NCBI GenBank assembly: GCA_032433595.1
Contig: JASWJB010000210.1
Coordinates: forward strand, 1 to 64,000
Source of the DNA: Conoideocrella luteorostrata
Taxonomy: Eukaryota; Ascomycota; Sordariomycetes; Hypocreales; Clavicipitaceae
Direction of reading: 5' to 3'
Length of the DNA: 64,000 bases
Position numbers and translations under genes: made by a program. The notes under the pieces are model-generated. The model saw only the letters and a list, made by a program, of their open reading frames with translations. It was not told where the DNA came from and made no database searches. Positions 46,774 through 59,189 of the stretch are shown here, in pieces; the stretch's first letter is position 1, and each line of letters begins with the position of its first letter.

Positions 46774-48705
46774 TCACCAGCGGAGGTCTTCGTATCCAAA
46801 TAGCCAAGACTCTATGCGCGGTGAGAGCCCTACCGAAGGTTCAAACGTTATTTCATCATCTGCAATATCGTCTTCATCAGATTCAGGCATGTCAAACCAC
46901 TCATGGGTCCGTATGTCCTGTTCGCACTGGGCATAACCATCCGAGCGCAGCCAGCCAAAGATGCTGCGTGTTGCATTCTCCGAGATAGCTTCCCGTTCTC
47001 GAGCCATGTCTACATAGCATATGGCTGTTGAGAATCCATTCCCGGTATCTTGCATCAACGGCTCACTTGAAATAGTTTGGCTGCCCGCCTTTTGCGATGA
47101 TTGGAATTTAAGATTGCCATCATCGCATTCCCAATCGATGGTTTCATACTGAAGCCAATGATCCTCGCATTGCTGGTGAGCTCGGACCTCAATATCGGCA
47201 TCCTCAATTGGAGTTTTGCCAGACGGTTTCCATTGGCACATGGGTACTCGAACGTGGCGGTCTGACTGGGAAAGAAACAGAATCCGACACTCATCGGCAC
47301 GCGAAACACATCCATCTGTCACGAGTGGGTTTGATACAGGTTGTTGAATAAATGACTGAACAACTCCTGACCACGCAGCGGAGTGCAGTTCCACCGGTAT
47401 CTGGCCGAAATGAACCTCCTGGAGGATTTTGTCCTGTAGGTCCAGTACGATGCAGCCGAGCCATAGACATGCCACTCTAGGTGACCGTTCCATACACATA
47501 CGCCCAACCACGTACGGGTTATTGCGGGCCACTTGCCTGATCGCAGCCAAGGTTCCCTGGAGCCAAGGAGTGACAGCGTTGCACTCGATTCGAGGCTCGT
47601 AGAAAGCACTGAGAAGAAGAGGACGTATGCCCCTAGTATTGCAGCTTAGAGTCAAAAGCTTGTCTATGTGATGGCTCTCGTGAATCCAATCGTGATTCGG
47701 TTTGTCATCTGACGCGTCGGGTGCGAGGTCAGCCTTGCTACTTTCAGGAGTCGGCAATCGTAAAGATTTAAGGGTGTCCATAGAAGGCAACAAAAGGACA
47801 GCAGCTAAGGCAGCTTGACTCTGGTCAGTAATATTGTGAACTAGACAGAATCTATTGAGATAGTGAGTGGCATCTGAAAAAGTTGCAGCTGTATACAGTG
47901 AAGACCCAAAATCCGCGGCGTGCAGTAATACAAAACGAAAACTTTGTTGGAGGCAGATTGACCAGGGCGCTAGAGATATTTGTTGCTCAAATGTCAAGTT
48001 TGCTTGCCAGCCCTGGCCTGGGGCAAGGATCGCGGCCCACCATCGAGCTTCTTGTGGACTCACATCTCCAAGCTGAATGCTGATGAGGCTTCCTTTGTTT
48101 TTGCATGGGTTTACTCCGTGGTAAGTTGTCGCTTGACTTTCGGTATAGGCAAGAGAGCAATTTCCGGGCATAATTTCTGTCCAGCGAGCCGAAAGGATAT
48201 ATGTCCAAGCAAGTATAAGTATAGAAAGATAGTTTTGATCGCGTGTGAAGCATAAAAAATCGGTATTCTGGCCCTTGCTTGGTTCAGAGAATAACAGCGA
48301 GACCGGCTTCTTCACCGCAACCCTGATGTGTACCGATTGTCGCCATGGCGGCAGTTTGTACTTACAGTTCGTTCCATTAGAGTTCCATACAGATTTGCCC
48401 GTAACAAAAGCTCCTCTATGGTCATGCTTCAGCCTAATATTGCATGGCAGGACTGGATGTTCTTGGCAGACATCTTGAATCGTAAGTGCCTGGGCGGGAA
48501 GTCCGGATTTCTCCGCCACACTAGCGCAGAGTCGAGTCCAAACACTGAAACTCTCTTCATAAATAGAACAAAATCTTTTGGCGCTTATTCGAACTGCGTC
48601 GTCCATAATGAATGGGTAAAGAACGGTTAAGCGAGGCCGATGAGACGCGGGGGGAAGGAAGCTCCTGGTTTCTTGTTGTTTTGTAAGAGTGGGGCATCGG
48701 TGCAT
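46774..48705 (-). CDS. Uncharacterised 643-residue fungal protein
   Basis: Uninterrupted frame of 643 codons (610 if started at the second good ATG, 48606, MDDAVRIS, which looks more natural because the first 33 residues are low-information). No signal peptide or membrane helices stand out. The central part has tryptophan-rich motifs (LAWTYILSARWTEIMPG, QEARWWAAILAPGQGW) and a predicted mostly helical middle; the C-terminus has an acidic stretch (SDEDDIADDEITFE) before a final WLFGYEDLRW. I recall fungal homologs carrying the misleading database name 'immunoglobulin variable region used by the ITC63B heavy chain', but this is from memory and unverified. Function unknown. It sits 186 bases from a solo LTR and about 280 bases from the kinase gene, in an accessory-looking region. 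Confidence 0.75.
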   Translation of the reverse strand: MHRCPTLTKQQETRSFLPPASHRPRLTVLYPFIMDDAVRISAKRFCSIYEESFSVWTRLCASVAEKSGLPAQALTIQDVCQEHPVLPCNIRLKHDHRGAFVTGKSVWNSNGTNCKYKLPPWRQSVHIRVAVKKPVSLLFSEPSKGQNTDFLCFTRDQNYLSILILAWTYILSARWTEIMPGNCSLAYTESQATTYHGVNPCKNKGSLISIQLGDVSPQEARWWAAILAPGQGWQANLTFEQQISLAPWSICLQQSFRFVLLHAADFGSSLYTAATFSDATHYLNRFCLVHNITDQSQAALAAVLLLPSMDTLKSLRLPTPESSKADLAPDASDDKPNHDWIHESHHIDKLLTLSCNTRGIRPLLLSAFYEPRIECNAVTPWLQGTLAAIRQVARNNPYVVGRMCMERSPRVACLWLGCIVLDLQDKILQEVHFGQIPVELHSAAWSGVVQSFIQQPVSNPLVTDGCVSRADECRILFLSQSDRHVRVPMCQWKPSGKTPIEDADIEVRAHQQCEDHWLQYETIDWECDDGNLKFQSSQKAGSQTISSEPLMQDTGNGFSTAICYVDMAREREAISENATRSIFGWLRSDGYAQCEQDIRTHEWFDMPESDEDDIADDEITFEPSVGLSPRIESWLFGYEDLRW

Positions 48706-48986
48706 TCTGGGTTTGATTTGTGGAGGCCTAGAATCAACGGGATATATATCCTGGGCGCCTAAGCATGGTGGGATAATTCAAAGCATGCGTTGATTCGCCA
48801 GTCTGATATCGCTTTGGTTGCCGCGCGCCTGGACAAAGTTATTATTAGGCAGGTAGTAAACTCATGTAGCTAGGTTAACCTACCATCACACCAAAATTTC
48901 GGGTGCAGTTCTGCGAGCGGCCCCAAAATATGAACAAATAGACAAATCATCTGCTGGAGGAAATTGCTGTTTCTGTGAATCTATGT

Positions 48987-50335
48987 TCAGAGCACCATGC
49001 GCCGCTCTAAATCCCGGAGATAGCCTTCCACTTCGTCTCCGACCAGCCCAAAGGCGAGTTGCACCATATCGCGAACTAATTCCGCATCAACCAGGGGTAC
49101 TCGACCGAGTTGAGTAAAGCATGCATAAATTCTTGACGCTGAACCGTTCAAAGTGTCAGCAAATGACCCGTCTAAAGACCGGCCCTCTTTGTCAAGTGTC
49201 TTCTCAGCCTCCTTGAATTTACGGGTATAGATTGATTGAGATTTACTCTGTGATAGAATATTTTTGTATGCTAGATGGTTAGGATCCTGGAGAATGACCT
49301 CGGGGTCTAGAGTTAGAAGCGGGAATGGCATAGGAAAGTGGTTAACCTGCCACGGGGCAGTCTGGGCAAATTCCCAGTCGATGATAGCAATAAAGTCAAA
49401 TCTATCATTAACAAGGATATTCTGCGCACCAAGATCCATATGGTTAAGGGGAAATCGCACATTGGTGCCTTGGTCCGCGAATAGATCAGTCTTGTGTAAA
49501 ATATCGCGAAAGACAAAGGCCCCGAGCCTGGCGGAATCTTTTAGCCTGTCTATTGCAGCGTTTGCAATGGCAACAAAGTAGTCAACCGCTCTGGAAAATG
49601 GACCCGCTTCGCTGAGCTCTCCAATAGCAAAGGCGGGCAATTTGCCAATAATTGGCTCTCCATCCTCAGAAAAAGAGCAAATAGAACCAATTTGAGGATA
49701 TGCAAGAGTTGCTAGTTCTGCTTGAACCCTGGTCCATTGAGCCATAATGTGTTCTTGGTCTGATGCCTGCGCTTAGTTAGGCGCTGAAAGAAACTGATAG
49801 GGAAAGCAGACGAGGTGAATGAAGGTATACGTACTGGAAAATCACAGATATTGGACGAAACGTCTTGTAAGGTATTTCCATAGAAGCCTTCGATAAGCAT
49901 GTACATTGCTCCAGCGTCAGCAGCAAGCTGGGACTTGGGACCTTCATAAGTATACACAGAAGGGATTGGAATCGAAGGCAGTCTTTTCTTCACAAACTCC
50001 ATCGTAGTAGCCTCACATACAATAGCGTATGCTTTATCTTCGTCGCACATTGTGTTTGGGGAGTCGGGGTGGCGGGGTAAGTAAACCCGGGCTATAATGA
50101 GACTGCCATCTTCAGCAATCATCTCGAAACAGATCCAGTACTGCCCGGCTGAAAAGGGCTGGCTCATAGCGACTTTCTGGCCCTTGATACGCTCAGCATG
50201 AAGTATGAGTACGGACTTATCAACTTTCTCAAGCGCTTCCTGTAACCGCTCCTTCATGCCGTTGTAGTCCCACCCGTTGAATGAAGTCCATCGCGTACTT
50301 GGAAGTTTCATTGAAGTCGACATTATGGTTGTCAT
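48987..50335 (-). CDS. Aminoglycoside-phosphotransferase-family (APH) kinase-like protein
   Basis: Protein-kinase-like fold of the APH/choline kinase family; the substrate is unknown and real antibiotic resistance is unlikely. Exons on minus 50335-49835 and 49766-48987; 426 residues, phase 0 joint (DFP-ASDQ). The N-lobe has VAMSQPFSAGQYWICFEMI and IIARVYLP. The catalytic loop is NHMDLGAQNILV (His276, Asp278, Asn283) and the metal-binding Asp297 is in AIIDWEFAQTAPW, both typical of fungal APH proteins. The C-terminal part is helical. Such genes are expanded in filamentous fungi and often lie near repeats. It shares orientation with the unknown gene to its left. Confidence 0.88.
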
Positions 50336-51509
50336 TGGGTGAGTCGTAACTCTGATAGCCCTGACTTTACTCTGGCTTCGAGTGCCTAGTTAACGATATA
50401 AAACCGGGCAGGGACTAATTCTAGGGCAATAGTGAGGATGGCCTCTCTTCAGATAGTAGATTTCAGGAAATATTCCAGGAACGCAGAAGCTTGCAGCGGT
50501 TGAATGACAGTTTGAAGTGTGCGGGTGGTGGTGGCTTGAGATGGCTAATGACAATAAGGAGAGAGACGTACTGTACAGTATAGCTCTCGAGTGAACAAAT
50601 ACTGAACATTACCCAAGAACATGATGTGCTAAATTCACCTCGGCGCGTTAACATCGAGATCGCATACGCGACAAGCCCCACACGCACGTTTTGTACTTTT
50701 AGGCAATCGCATTCCACTTAAGTGGAGTAACTTAGCTCGACATGCGGGGGGGAGCACTTCTCTTGCGCGAGAATCGCATTCAAAGGTTCTGATTGATGAT
50801 ATAGGTAGGCATACTCCGTACTCCGTAGATAATTTATTAATAATTATAATGCCTAAAGGGGGTTACCCCCTGCTCCTAAGAAAAAAGGCGCGCGCTTTAC
50901 CCTAGCGGTGCGCGCTAATTTCTCAACCCGAGCATACTAGCTACCCTACGCGTGCGTGCTGTGCAACAAAAACCACCCCGCTTGTTTGTAGCAGCGATTG
51001 GTACGGAGTAAACTATACTCCATTCTCTGCGTCCCACAGGAAGAGCTACCTTTGGATCTAACCTTATGATAGTTCGCCTGCGCGTGCAAAAACTCGATTT
51101 TAATACCAGCACTTTCGCCTATTACCACAGCTTATAACCAAGCAGGGACCAGACGTCGACATCTGGACTGCCGTTATTGCCGTCGTCTGGTTAACTTGTT
51201 ACTCTACTCCAGCGCTAAGCGTTCCCCCTTCATTTAAAACTCTAATCACCTACTTATCCGCTTCGCAGCAAGGCTTAGAAGAGACTACTCCGTACGCACC
51301 GTGTGGTTAAGGGATCCCACGAAAAATATTTCGAAGTGTATAAATAGAACCGGCGCGTTAAGCAAATTTAGTAGAGCGCTAAGAGTCGCTACAGCAACAG
51401 CGAGAAAGGTGGATAAAATTACCGTCTGCTGCTATTAAGGAGGACGCATGTAGTTAGTTGCTTGATCTCTAGCAAGAGCTAAACAAGCCGCGTACTTCAG
51501 AAGTGACGC

Positions 51510-51538
51510 TGTTGGAATCCTTCCGTCAAGCACAATAG
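51510..51538 (-). mobile_element. Fragment of LTR family B end (inverted)
   Basis: On the minus strand this reads from CTATTGTGCTTGACGG to AGGATTCCAACA, matching the terminal 29 bases of family B copy 1 (45905-45933) at 28 positions. Similarity fades beyond it, so it is a truncated or strongly diverged LTR. Confidence 0.65.
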
Positions 51539-53079
51539 CCCGGCGCACACGATATTTCATCAGCGCCTGGATGCTTACAGTACGAACAAACCTTACAAAG
51601 TGCGGGGTTGGGAAGCTGGAATCACACGATCGTCTATGCATTCACCATGAGCGCTGACAGACTAACCCAAAGAATACGGCTGGCAAGCTATTAAGCCTTC
51701 GGAATGGATGGCGGTGGAGCCTTGGTGATAATAACATACATTGCTATTGATGGCATCTGGATCCGTTGAGATCGCCATGAGTGTTCCCTTTCCTCCGAAA
51801 ATAAAAAGGCAGGATTTTGATAGCTCCTGCGACGGCTGCTTGGTCGCGGCCTTGCTCCACCCCCCCCCAATCCCACTTTACGACTATAAAATCTAAGCCT
51901 GGAGAGCCACTGAAGATCTCTAGATGATGTACGATTTGTCTTTAGCGCTTGTAACCGGTGTTCGGTGTGGAATACAAAAAGGGAAGCAATGCAACTTAGA
52001 ACCAGTATACGGATGTGAAGGATCCCGTGTACAGCACCACCCCTCGGTCAGCGTACAACAAGGCGCTGTAGAGCTTTATCATGACATGGGAGGTGCTGTC
52101 GGGGGACGCATTCTGCAGGAATGCGTGATTCCACCACACCGTCGTTGTGTCGTGAAGCTTGACTGACTGCTGCTCTTCTGCCATAGGGACATTCGGCGCA
52201 GCTGAGGCGGACTGCGCTCCATTAGCTGGCTGTGGTACGCATGTCTCTGCGGGGGAAAACGGCCTCCTGCAGCATTGGTGTTTTCATGGGCAAATGATGA
52301 GTCGACACAATGAATGAATACGAAACTGTGTGCGAGCAGTGAGAGATGGCTTGTCGTTGTCTGGTGGAGTGTGACCTTGCCTGTCTCGTAAATTACCAGA
52401 AAGATTAAATCCTGCAAGTTGCTGATTTGTCGTCATCTCCTCCTTATCCAACGGAGCATTTAGGAGCATTTGCCTGCCGAACAGCAAGATTTAAATGTAA
52501 ACCACGCGCTTGTGTTAATGCGCGGACTGCTTTGACTATGGCTCCTGGGGCAGTGGCTACTTTGTCGGTGCGGATTATGAGCAATTTGAGTGTCAGCATG
52601 AGAAAACCTCATTAGACAAGGAAAGACGAAGCCACTTGCTCGTACTCCGTATACTCCGTACCACGATATGCTATACCTATCCAATAAAGATCGGACACGA
52701 CAATGCTTAACGCAGGCGGAAAGTGGCTTGTGAGGATGATCAGGCGGGTCGTCCTATCAGCCAATAACTCATCAGAATAGAAGAGATTAGTGTCGGGCAG
52801 TAATGCAGGACTCATTAGTTACAACTTGTCAGTGGGTGGTGAGTTCATAGCCATAAGAGTGCAGAATGACCGGAGGAGAATCTCAAGTACGAGACGAGTT
52901 TTCCTCTTGAGTGATTAAACTGGTATGTCGGCGTATATTATCTCTATTATTACTATTTGTTGAGTGATTCACCTCAAAGATGTGTTGAAGTTATTCACAC
53001 TCTTTAGGGCAGCCTCACAGGCCAACAAGGTCTTTTGTTTTCTTCATTTTCGTAGGAGCTAGCTTTTAGCTAGATCATC

Positions 53080-53091
53080 ATGATACTTTGA
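53080..53091 (+). promoter_or_regulatory. Possible minimal upstream ORF
   Basis: ATG ATA CTT TGA, a three-codon frame 50 bases before the helicase start codon. If the transcript begins upstream of it, it could reduce translation of the main frame. The transcription start is unknown. Confidence 0.3.
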
Positions 53092-53141
53092 TCACTATCT
53101 TTCGTTTCATCGCAACACTATTCATCCATTTCTGCAGCAAC

Positions 53142-56100
53142 ATGCGACCTTGGACAAGAGGCGGACGGAGTGAATGGCGAGGAGGAAGCGACGGCAATCG
53201 CAGAGAAGCAAAAAAGCCATGTGCATTCTTCCAGCGGGCACAAGGTTGTAGATATGGTTCAGCATGCAAATTTTCCCACGACCCTATGTCGACAGATAGC
53301 GACAGAGGCCTAGCCAAAAGCCGCCGGTCTATTGCAGAGGAAACACCGGAACAATTACAGGCCAAGGCAGACTACCATTCGTGGAAGCGCATCATTAAAA
53401 GTCGACCCTTGGTGAGCGATGTACAGACTGCTGAGCGTCTATGGCATGGCGCTCTTGAAATCCTCAATGGCAATGAGCGAGAATGGAAGCAATATCTTCC
53501 CAGAGACCTCGACGACGAGGAGTTCTACGGGCGTGAACACATCAAAGCCACAATATCCTGTGCGATTCAATCCAGACACAATACTACAAGCTTCACAGCC
53601 ATGAGCTATTTCTTCCAGACAATAACACATGTGTCAATTCTGGACTGTCTCTCGATCGACACCTTCGTCGGTGGGCTGTACAACTTCTTCAGTGGTACCA
53701 ATGGGAGCCGGGCTATCCCAGCGTTGCAGAATTTCTGCGAGAGAGTACTCGAAGAACTGTTTATCGGGCTCAATGACCGTTCTGTGGAAGTAGAGGCGGC
53801 GGCCGTTGCCCTCTCCACCTCTCTTCGCGAGCTGCTCAAGAGAGAGCAGCGCTCTCGACTGAACGACGATCTGCCGCCCCTCGTTAATTCGGTCGAACGT
53901 CTGTCAGCACATCTTGCAGAACACGGCTTGCTTGAAGCTTCAACTCTGTTGTCGCATCAAATAGGCGAGATTCGCGCCGTCGTCGATCGAGCCAGAGGGC
54001 TGATAAATCAGGACGATGGCAATGTCCCCGACTTCGCAGACACGCCTGCGTCAGCCTATCCTCACGGCTTGCACATGCCCAAAGACCGCCATGACAATGA
54101 CAAGACCGACATTGCAATCATGAAAATCTTCCCGACCCGGGCCGAGATTCTCAGTGAAGCTGCTGAGTTCCTCCCATCAACCGATCTCGAACAGCCTCAT
54201 TTCCTCACTAACAAGTCCCAGCGCCATGTTGACACACAGTTTCGTCTCCTCCGTCATGATACCTTTGGAGAGCTAAAGGACGTGATAGCGGGTATCTTGC
54301 GTGCTTCAGAAATGGACCAAGCATACTTGGACAACCCCAAGCTAAATTTTGGCAACTTCAGGGCGAACCACTACTCCAAAGCCGTGTTTAGCTACGTTTC
54401 CTTTGGCAGTCGCAATGGCTTAGAAGCAAAAATCTCGTTCTCTCAACCTTCAAATCTTCGAGACAAGTCAGCCTCCGAGAGACGGCGATGGTGGGAGGAC
54501 TCTCGGCGACTTTTGGAGGGAGTCCTCGTCTCATTCATAGCAATCCATGAAAATCAGACGCATCACCTCTTTCTCATTATCAGCAACAGAAAGACAGATG
54601 ATGGCAAAGAGGAAAGTCTAACGGAAGACACTCGTCGCGCAACCATCACAGCGAAACTCACCAATCATGATCAAATTGACATAGAGACGCTCGCAGGCTT
54701 AAGCGGCTCTAAAGCACGAGGCGTTCTTGTGGAATTTCCAGGGGTCTTGCCTGCAACCTTCGTACCTATTCTCAAGAACTTGCAGAGTTTGCAACGTCTT
54801 GGCTCTCTTCCATTCCAGAATTGGATCCTTCCTGATAAGACCGAGCATGTGCATCAGTCTACCATGGCGGATATACCTCCTCCTCTATATGCACGCAAAC
54901 CAGGCTTCGTTTTCTCCCTGGAGCCTATTCTGAAGAACGTTGGCGTTAGTGATGTCCATCTTTCCATCGAACCCAATTCAATTTCGGACAACGAAGGCCT
55001 CATCAGCAAAGTGGAGGCTGAAACGGATCTGGACCGGGGACAGTGTCGAGCCTTGATTGCAGCCCTTAGCCGTGAGTTCGCACTGATCCAAGGACCCCCC
55101 GGAACGGGAAAGTCTTACCTCGGAATTAAATTGATGAAGGTCCTACTGAATTGCCAAGCGGAGGCAGACCTTGGTCCTATAGTTGTTGTGTAAGTGTACT
55201 TCACGATCTCGAAGATGGAATGCAAATTGACAGTAACAATGCCAGATGCTATACAAACCATGCACTAGATCAGTTCCTCGAGCAAGTGCTGCACGACGGC
55301 ACCAAGAAAATCATTCGTATTGGAGGTCAGGGTCATTCAATTCTATTGGAGGGACACAATCTTCGGACAGTATCACAGATGGAATCAAAGAGCGGGATGG
55401 AACGGTATCTTCTCGCCAAGTCCTATGAGGATCTAGACACTCATACGGAAGAGATTAAAAAGGTACTTGGAAGGGCACATGGAACATTACGCCAAATGAA
55501 GTGGGACAATATACGCAGGTACCTTTCTCGATACTATCCACGCATATCTAGGCAATTTAGGCCGATAGATCAGGATGGGTTCAAGATCGTTGGTAGATAT
55601 CCTTTTGATATATGGGCATCATGCGAGCCGACGGCTGCCGATGCGCGCGAGAACTATAACATTGAGACAGAAATTGATCACGACGCCGTTCTTCTTAAAG
55701 CAGACCTGGACGTCCATGCTCTGTCTCCACGGGAACGACAATATCTCAAGAACTTTTGGAGCACAGAGAACCACAAGCAGGCTGTGGATGACCTGTGTGA
55801 AGATATCAAGGCTGCTTCTACAACACAGCAAATGGTATCAAATATCCATGATGAAGTCGATCGGAGGGTGCTACAAGCAGCAGATGTCATCGGCATCACG
55901 ACTACGGGTCTAGCTAAGCGAATATCAACTCTGCGGAGGCTTAGATGTAAAGTTGTCATTTGTGAGGAAGCAGGAGAAGTGATGGAGCCGCACATGCTTT
56001 CAGCACTACTTCCGACCGTGGAGCATTTCATCCAGATTGGGGATCATGAACAGTTGCGACCCCAAATTAACAACTTTGGCTTATCGTTGGAGAGCAAACA

Positions 56101-59100
56101 AGGTGTACTGTACCAGCTTGACCGTAGCCAGTTTGAACGACTTTCGGTCGGGGTTCCCGGGCGACCGAAAATCCCCGTAGCCCAATTGGAAGTCCAGCGA
56201 CGCATGCGCCCGGCCATTTCGATGCTGATTCGAGAGACAATTTATCCCAATATTCAAAACCACCGGACTATCCATGACCTTCCAGACGTTGTTGGAATGC
56301 GGAAGAATGTATTTTGGCTCGATCATGATCACTTGGAGGATGGCGAGTTCTCCGAAATGCACCACAAGTCGCATTCAAACACCTGGGAGGCAGAGATGGT
56401 TCACGCGCTCGTCCGCCACATCGTCCGCCAAGGAGCATACAGCAGCAGTGACATCGCGGTGTTGACTCCATATACTGGACAGCTTCAGAAGCTTCGTGCG
56501 GTGATGCGCAACGACTTTGAAATCGTTCTTAGCGACAGAGATCAAGATGCACTGGACAAGGACGGTTTCGATGGTACCACAATTGGCTCAAAAGAGGGTT
56601 CGTCTGAAAGTCCATTGAATAAAACGAAAGGCATCTTGGCAAAGAAGAAATTGAGTGAACTACTGAGGGTGGCCACTGTTGATAACTTTCAAGGAGAAGA
56701 AGCAAAAGTTGTGATCGTGTCTCTTGTCAGAAGCAACGAGGCGCGGAAGGTCGGCTTTTTGAGAACTACGAACCGGATCAATGTTCTTCTTAGTCGTGCC
56801 CAGCATGGTATGTACCTCATCGGGAACACAGAGACGTACACAAATGTCAAGATGTGGCAAACCGTCATTGAGCTCATGCGAGCATCGGATACCGTGAGCC
56901 AAACCCTTGGGTTGTGCTGCCCGCGACACAGAGAAACCCCGATAGAGGTATCTGAGCCCGATGACTTCCCTCGATATAGCCCCGAGGGAGGATGCTCGCA
57001 AGCTTGCCTTTGGCGCCTCCCGGATTGCGGCCACATGTGTCTGGCCAGATGCCATTCGGAAAGCATGCACAACATCTTTTCGTGTCCGCAGCCTTGCCAG
57101 CGGCTCCACGAGCTGTGCGGACATGGATGCCAGAAGCCAACTTGTGGAGAGGACTGTGGGAAATGTCTCGTGTTGCTGAAGGATGTTGAACTTCCGTGTG
57201 GCCATTTCAAGGACTCGGTAGCTTGTCACTTGGCCCAAAATCCCGAAGCGATCCGCTGCCAAACTATCGTCGAAAAGGTAGTTTCAGGATGCAACCACAT
57301 CGTAGAAGTGGCATGCTCAAAGTCAACAGCATCAGGAGGTTATACGTGTCCAGTACCTTGTGCCACGCTGCTTTCATGCGGCCATGTTTGCCCAGGGACC
57401 TGTGGCAAATGCAGCGGAAAGAATAACGAAGAGGTATCAGGAGTTTCTCACCAGGCATGTCGCAAGATTTGCGGGAGACCGTTTGGTACGTGCAATCACC
57501 ATTGTCGCAAACTTTGCCACGGAGGCACAGACTGTGGCGTGTGTGTTGCGCCTTGCGAGGTGAGATGTCAACATTCAAAGTGTGCCTTGAGATGCAGCGA
57601 GGCTTGCGCTCCATGCGTTGAAAACTGCCAATGGTCCTGCGAGCATCGCGGATCTTGCACAATGCCGTGTTCGGCTGCGTGCGACCGGCTGCCTTGTGAT
57701 GAGCGATGTGCGAAGTTGCTTTCTTGCGGCCACCGCTGTCCGGGTATTTGCGGCGAAACCTGCATGGAAGATTTGTGTAAAGATTGCGGGAAAAGACAGG
57801 ACGCACGAGTCGATCTGCTCGAAATGAAAACCTACGCCGAAATCGACGTCGACCTGACCCCTATAGTCGTTCTTGGATGCGGACACTTCTTCACAGCAGA
57901 AACTCTAGACGGCCTCATGGGACTACACACGGCTTATATTTCCAATCCCGAAGGGCGCTTTACTTCACTGGCTGACATGTCTGCTACCCTTGCAGAAAAG
58001 ATACCCCTGTGTCCTGACTGCAAGCGCCCAGTCGGGCAGTATGTAACGCGGCGCTATAACCGAATTATCAACAGAGCCGTCGCAGATGAGACATCCAAGA
58101 GGTTCCTGGTCACAGGGAAGAACGAGCTGAAAAATATCGACCTTGAACTCGAGAAGCTACAGGAAAAACTTGCTGCATCACATTCAGATTTTTCACGGTT
58201 CATCAATATGCTTCATGGGCACCTGAAAGCACTTTTCGAGAAGCAAGTTTTGGCGCGTTATGCAGACTACGACAAGCTGCGCCGTAAAATTCAAGATCTT
58301 CGCAGGAGGACTTCTGAACGGTACCAGCCATCTCATAAGCTCTACGAGGCGACGATTCTTGCTCTGCGGAAAAAAAAATTAGACGGCCTAAGTGAACAGC
58401 TTGCTAACCTGTCTCTGGAGAGTACAAGGCAGCCCGTTGAAAGGGATCGTCGTGTGACCCTGGCAGTCGAGATGGCACTGCTGAAACTCGACTTCATCAC
58501 TCTGGAAGACAAGCTGGGAATATCAAAGGCGCTTAGTTCAGTAACATCGACACAGGACTTCCAGTGGCCGGGTGGCTCTCCGCACCTTCTTACCAAGCCG
58601 TTCCTAAAAACTTGCACATCCTTTATTTCAAGCTGCGGCACCGAAGCCCTGCCTAAGCTTGCTGTTGAAGGTACCCTTTACCAAGCCAGGATGGCTCAAA
58701 TGTATCAGTCATGTCACTCATTGGACGAGGCGGACAAGGCCAGAGCCACGGATTTTATAGCAGACGCAAAGAAGAATCTGGAAAGAGCTTCCCTCCTGTG
58801 CGAGCAACCTTTCCAGCATGCCAACAAACTGAAGGAAGCGGTTCAGGAAACCATTCGGTTACTACAACGAGAAAGGTATGAAACAGTCAGCCCCGAAGAA
58901 GTTGCCGCCATCAAAAGAGCCATGGTCACTGGGCCAACAGGCTTGGCCACACACTCCGGCCATTGGTATAATTGTGTGAATGGACATCCAGTACGTATTT
59001 TCACAAAGCATTTCTATTTGGGTGTTGAAGCTGCATGGGCTGTGAGATCTAACATGGACGTAGTTTGCTATTGGTGAGTGTGGAATGCCGATGGAGGAAG

Positions 59101-59189
59101 CGCGCTGTCCTGAATGCGGTGCGCCTATCGGAGGATCAGGTCATCGCAGCGTCGCTGGAGTTACACGTGCGGAAAACATGGAGAATTGA
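53142..59189 (+). CDS. ZNFX1-like protein: CCCH, SF1 helicase, NF-X1 and RZ zinc fingers
   Basis: Large SF1 RNA helicase related to animal ZNFX1 and, more distantly, fission yeast Hrr1 of the RNA-silencing machinery. Exons 53142-55189, 55246-58990, 59064-59189; 1972 residues. Order: CCCH finger (Cys27, Cys36, Cys42, His46); a helical N-terminal region; helicase Walker A GPPGTGKS (651-658); intron just before the CYTNHALDQFL motif; Walker B-type ICEEAGEV near 920; helicase motifs through VDNFQGEEAKVVIVSLVRSN and NVLLSRAQHG; then a Cys/His-rich array of NF-X1-type fingers (about 1265-1535, repeats of CGHxC); a coiled-coil-like region near 1615-1690; and a C-terminal RZ finger, GHWYNCVNGHP-FAIGECG...CPECGAPIGG, completed only by the last intron. 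The upstream frame is open but has no earlier in-frame ATG. Probable role in small-RNA or viral/transposon RNA control, by homology only. Confidence 0.93.

Larger units (their letters stand above)
50336..53141. other. Intergenic, about 2.8 kb, repeat debris
   Basis: Only short frames on both strands. It contains six copies of the ACTCCGTA motif (50813, 50820, 51002, 51287, 52644, 52653), two of the pairs nearly abutting, plus a 29-base match in inverted orientation to the end of LTR family B (51510-51538). The segment 50.85-51.65 kb has the look of an old transposon, but I recognised no protein in it. The right end holds the helicase gene promoter. Confidence 0.5.
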
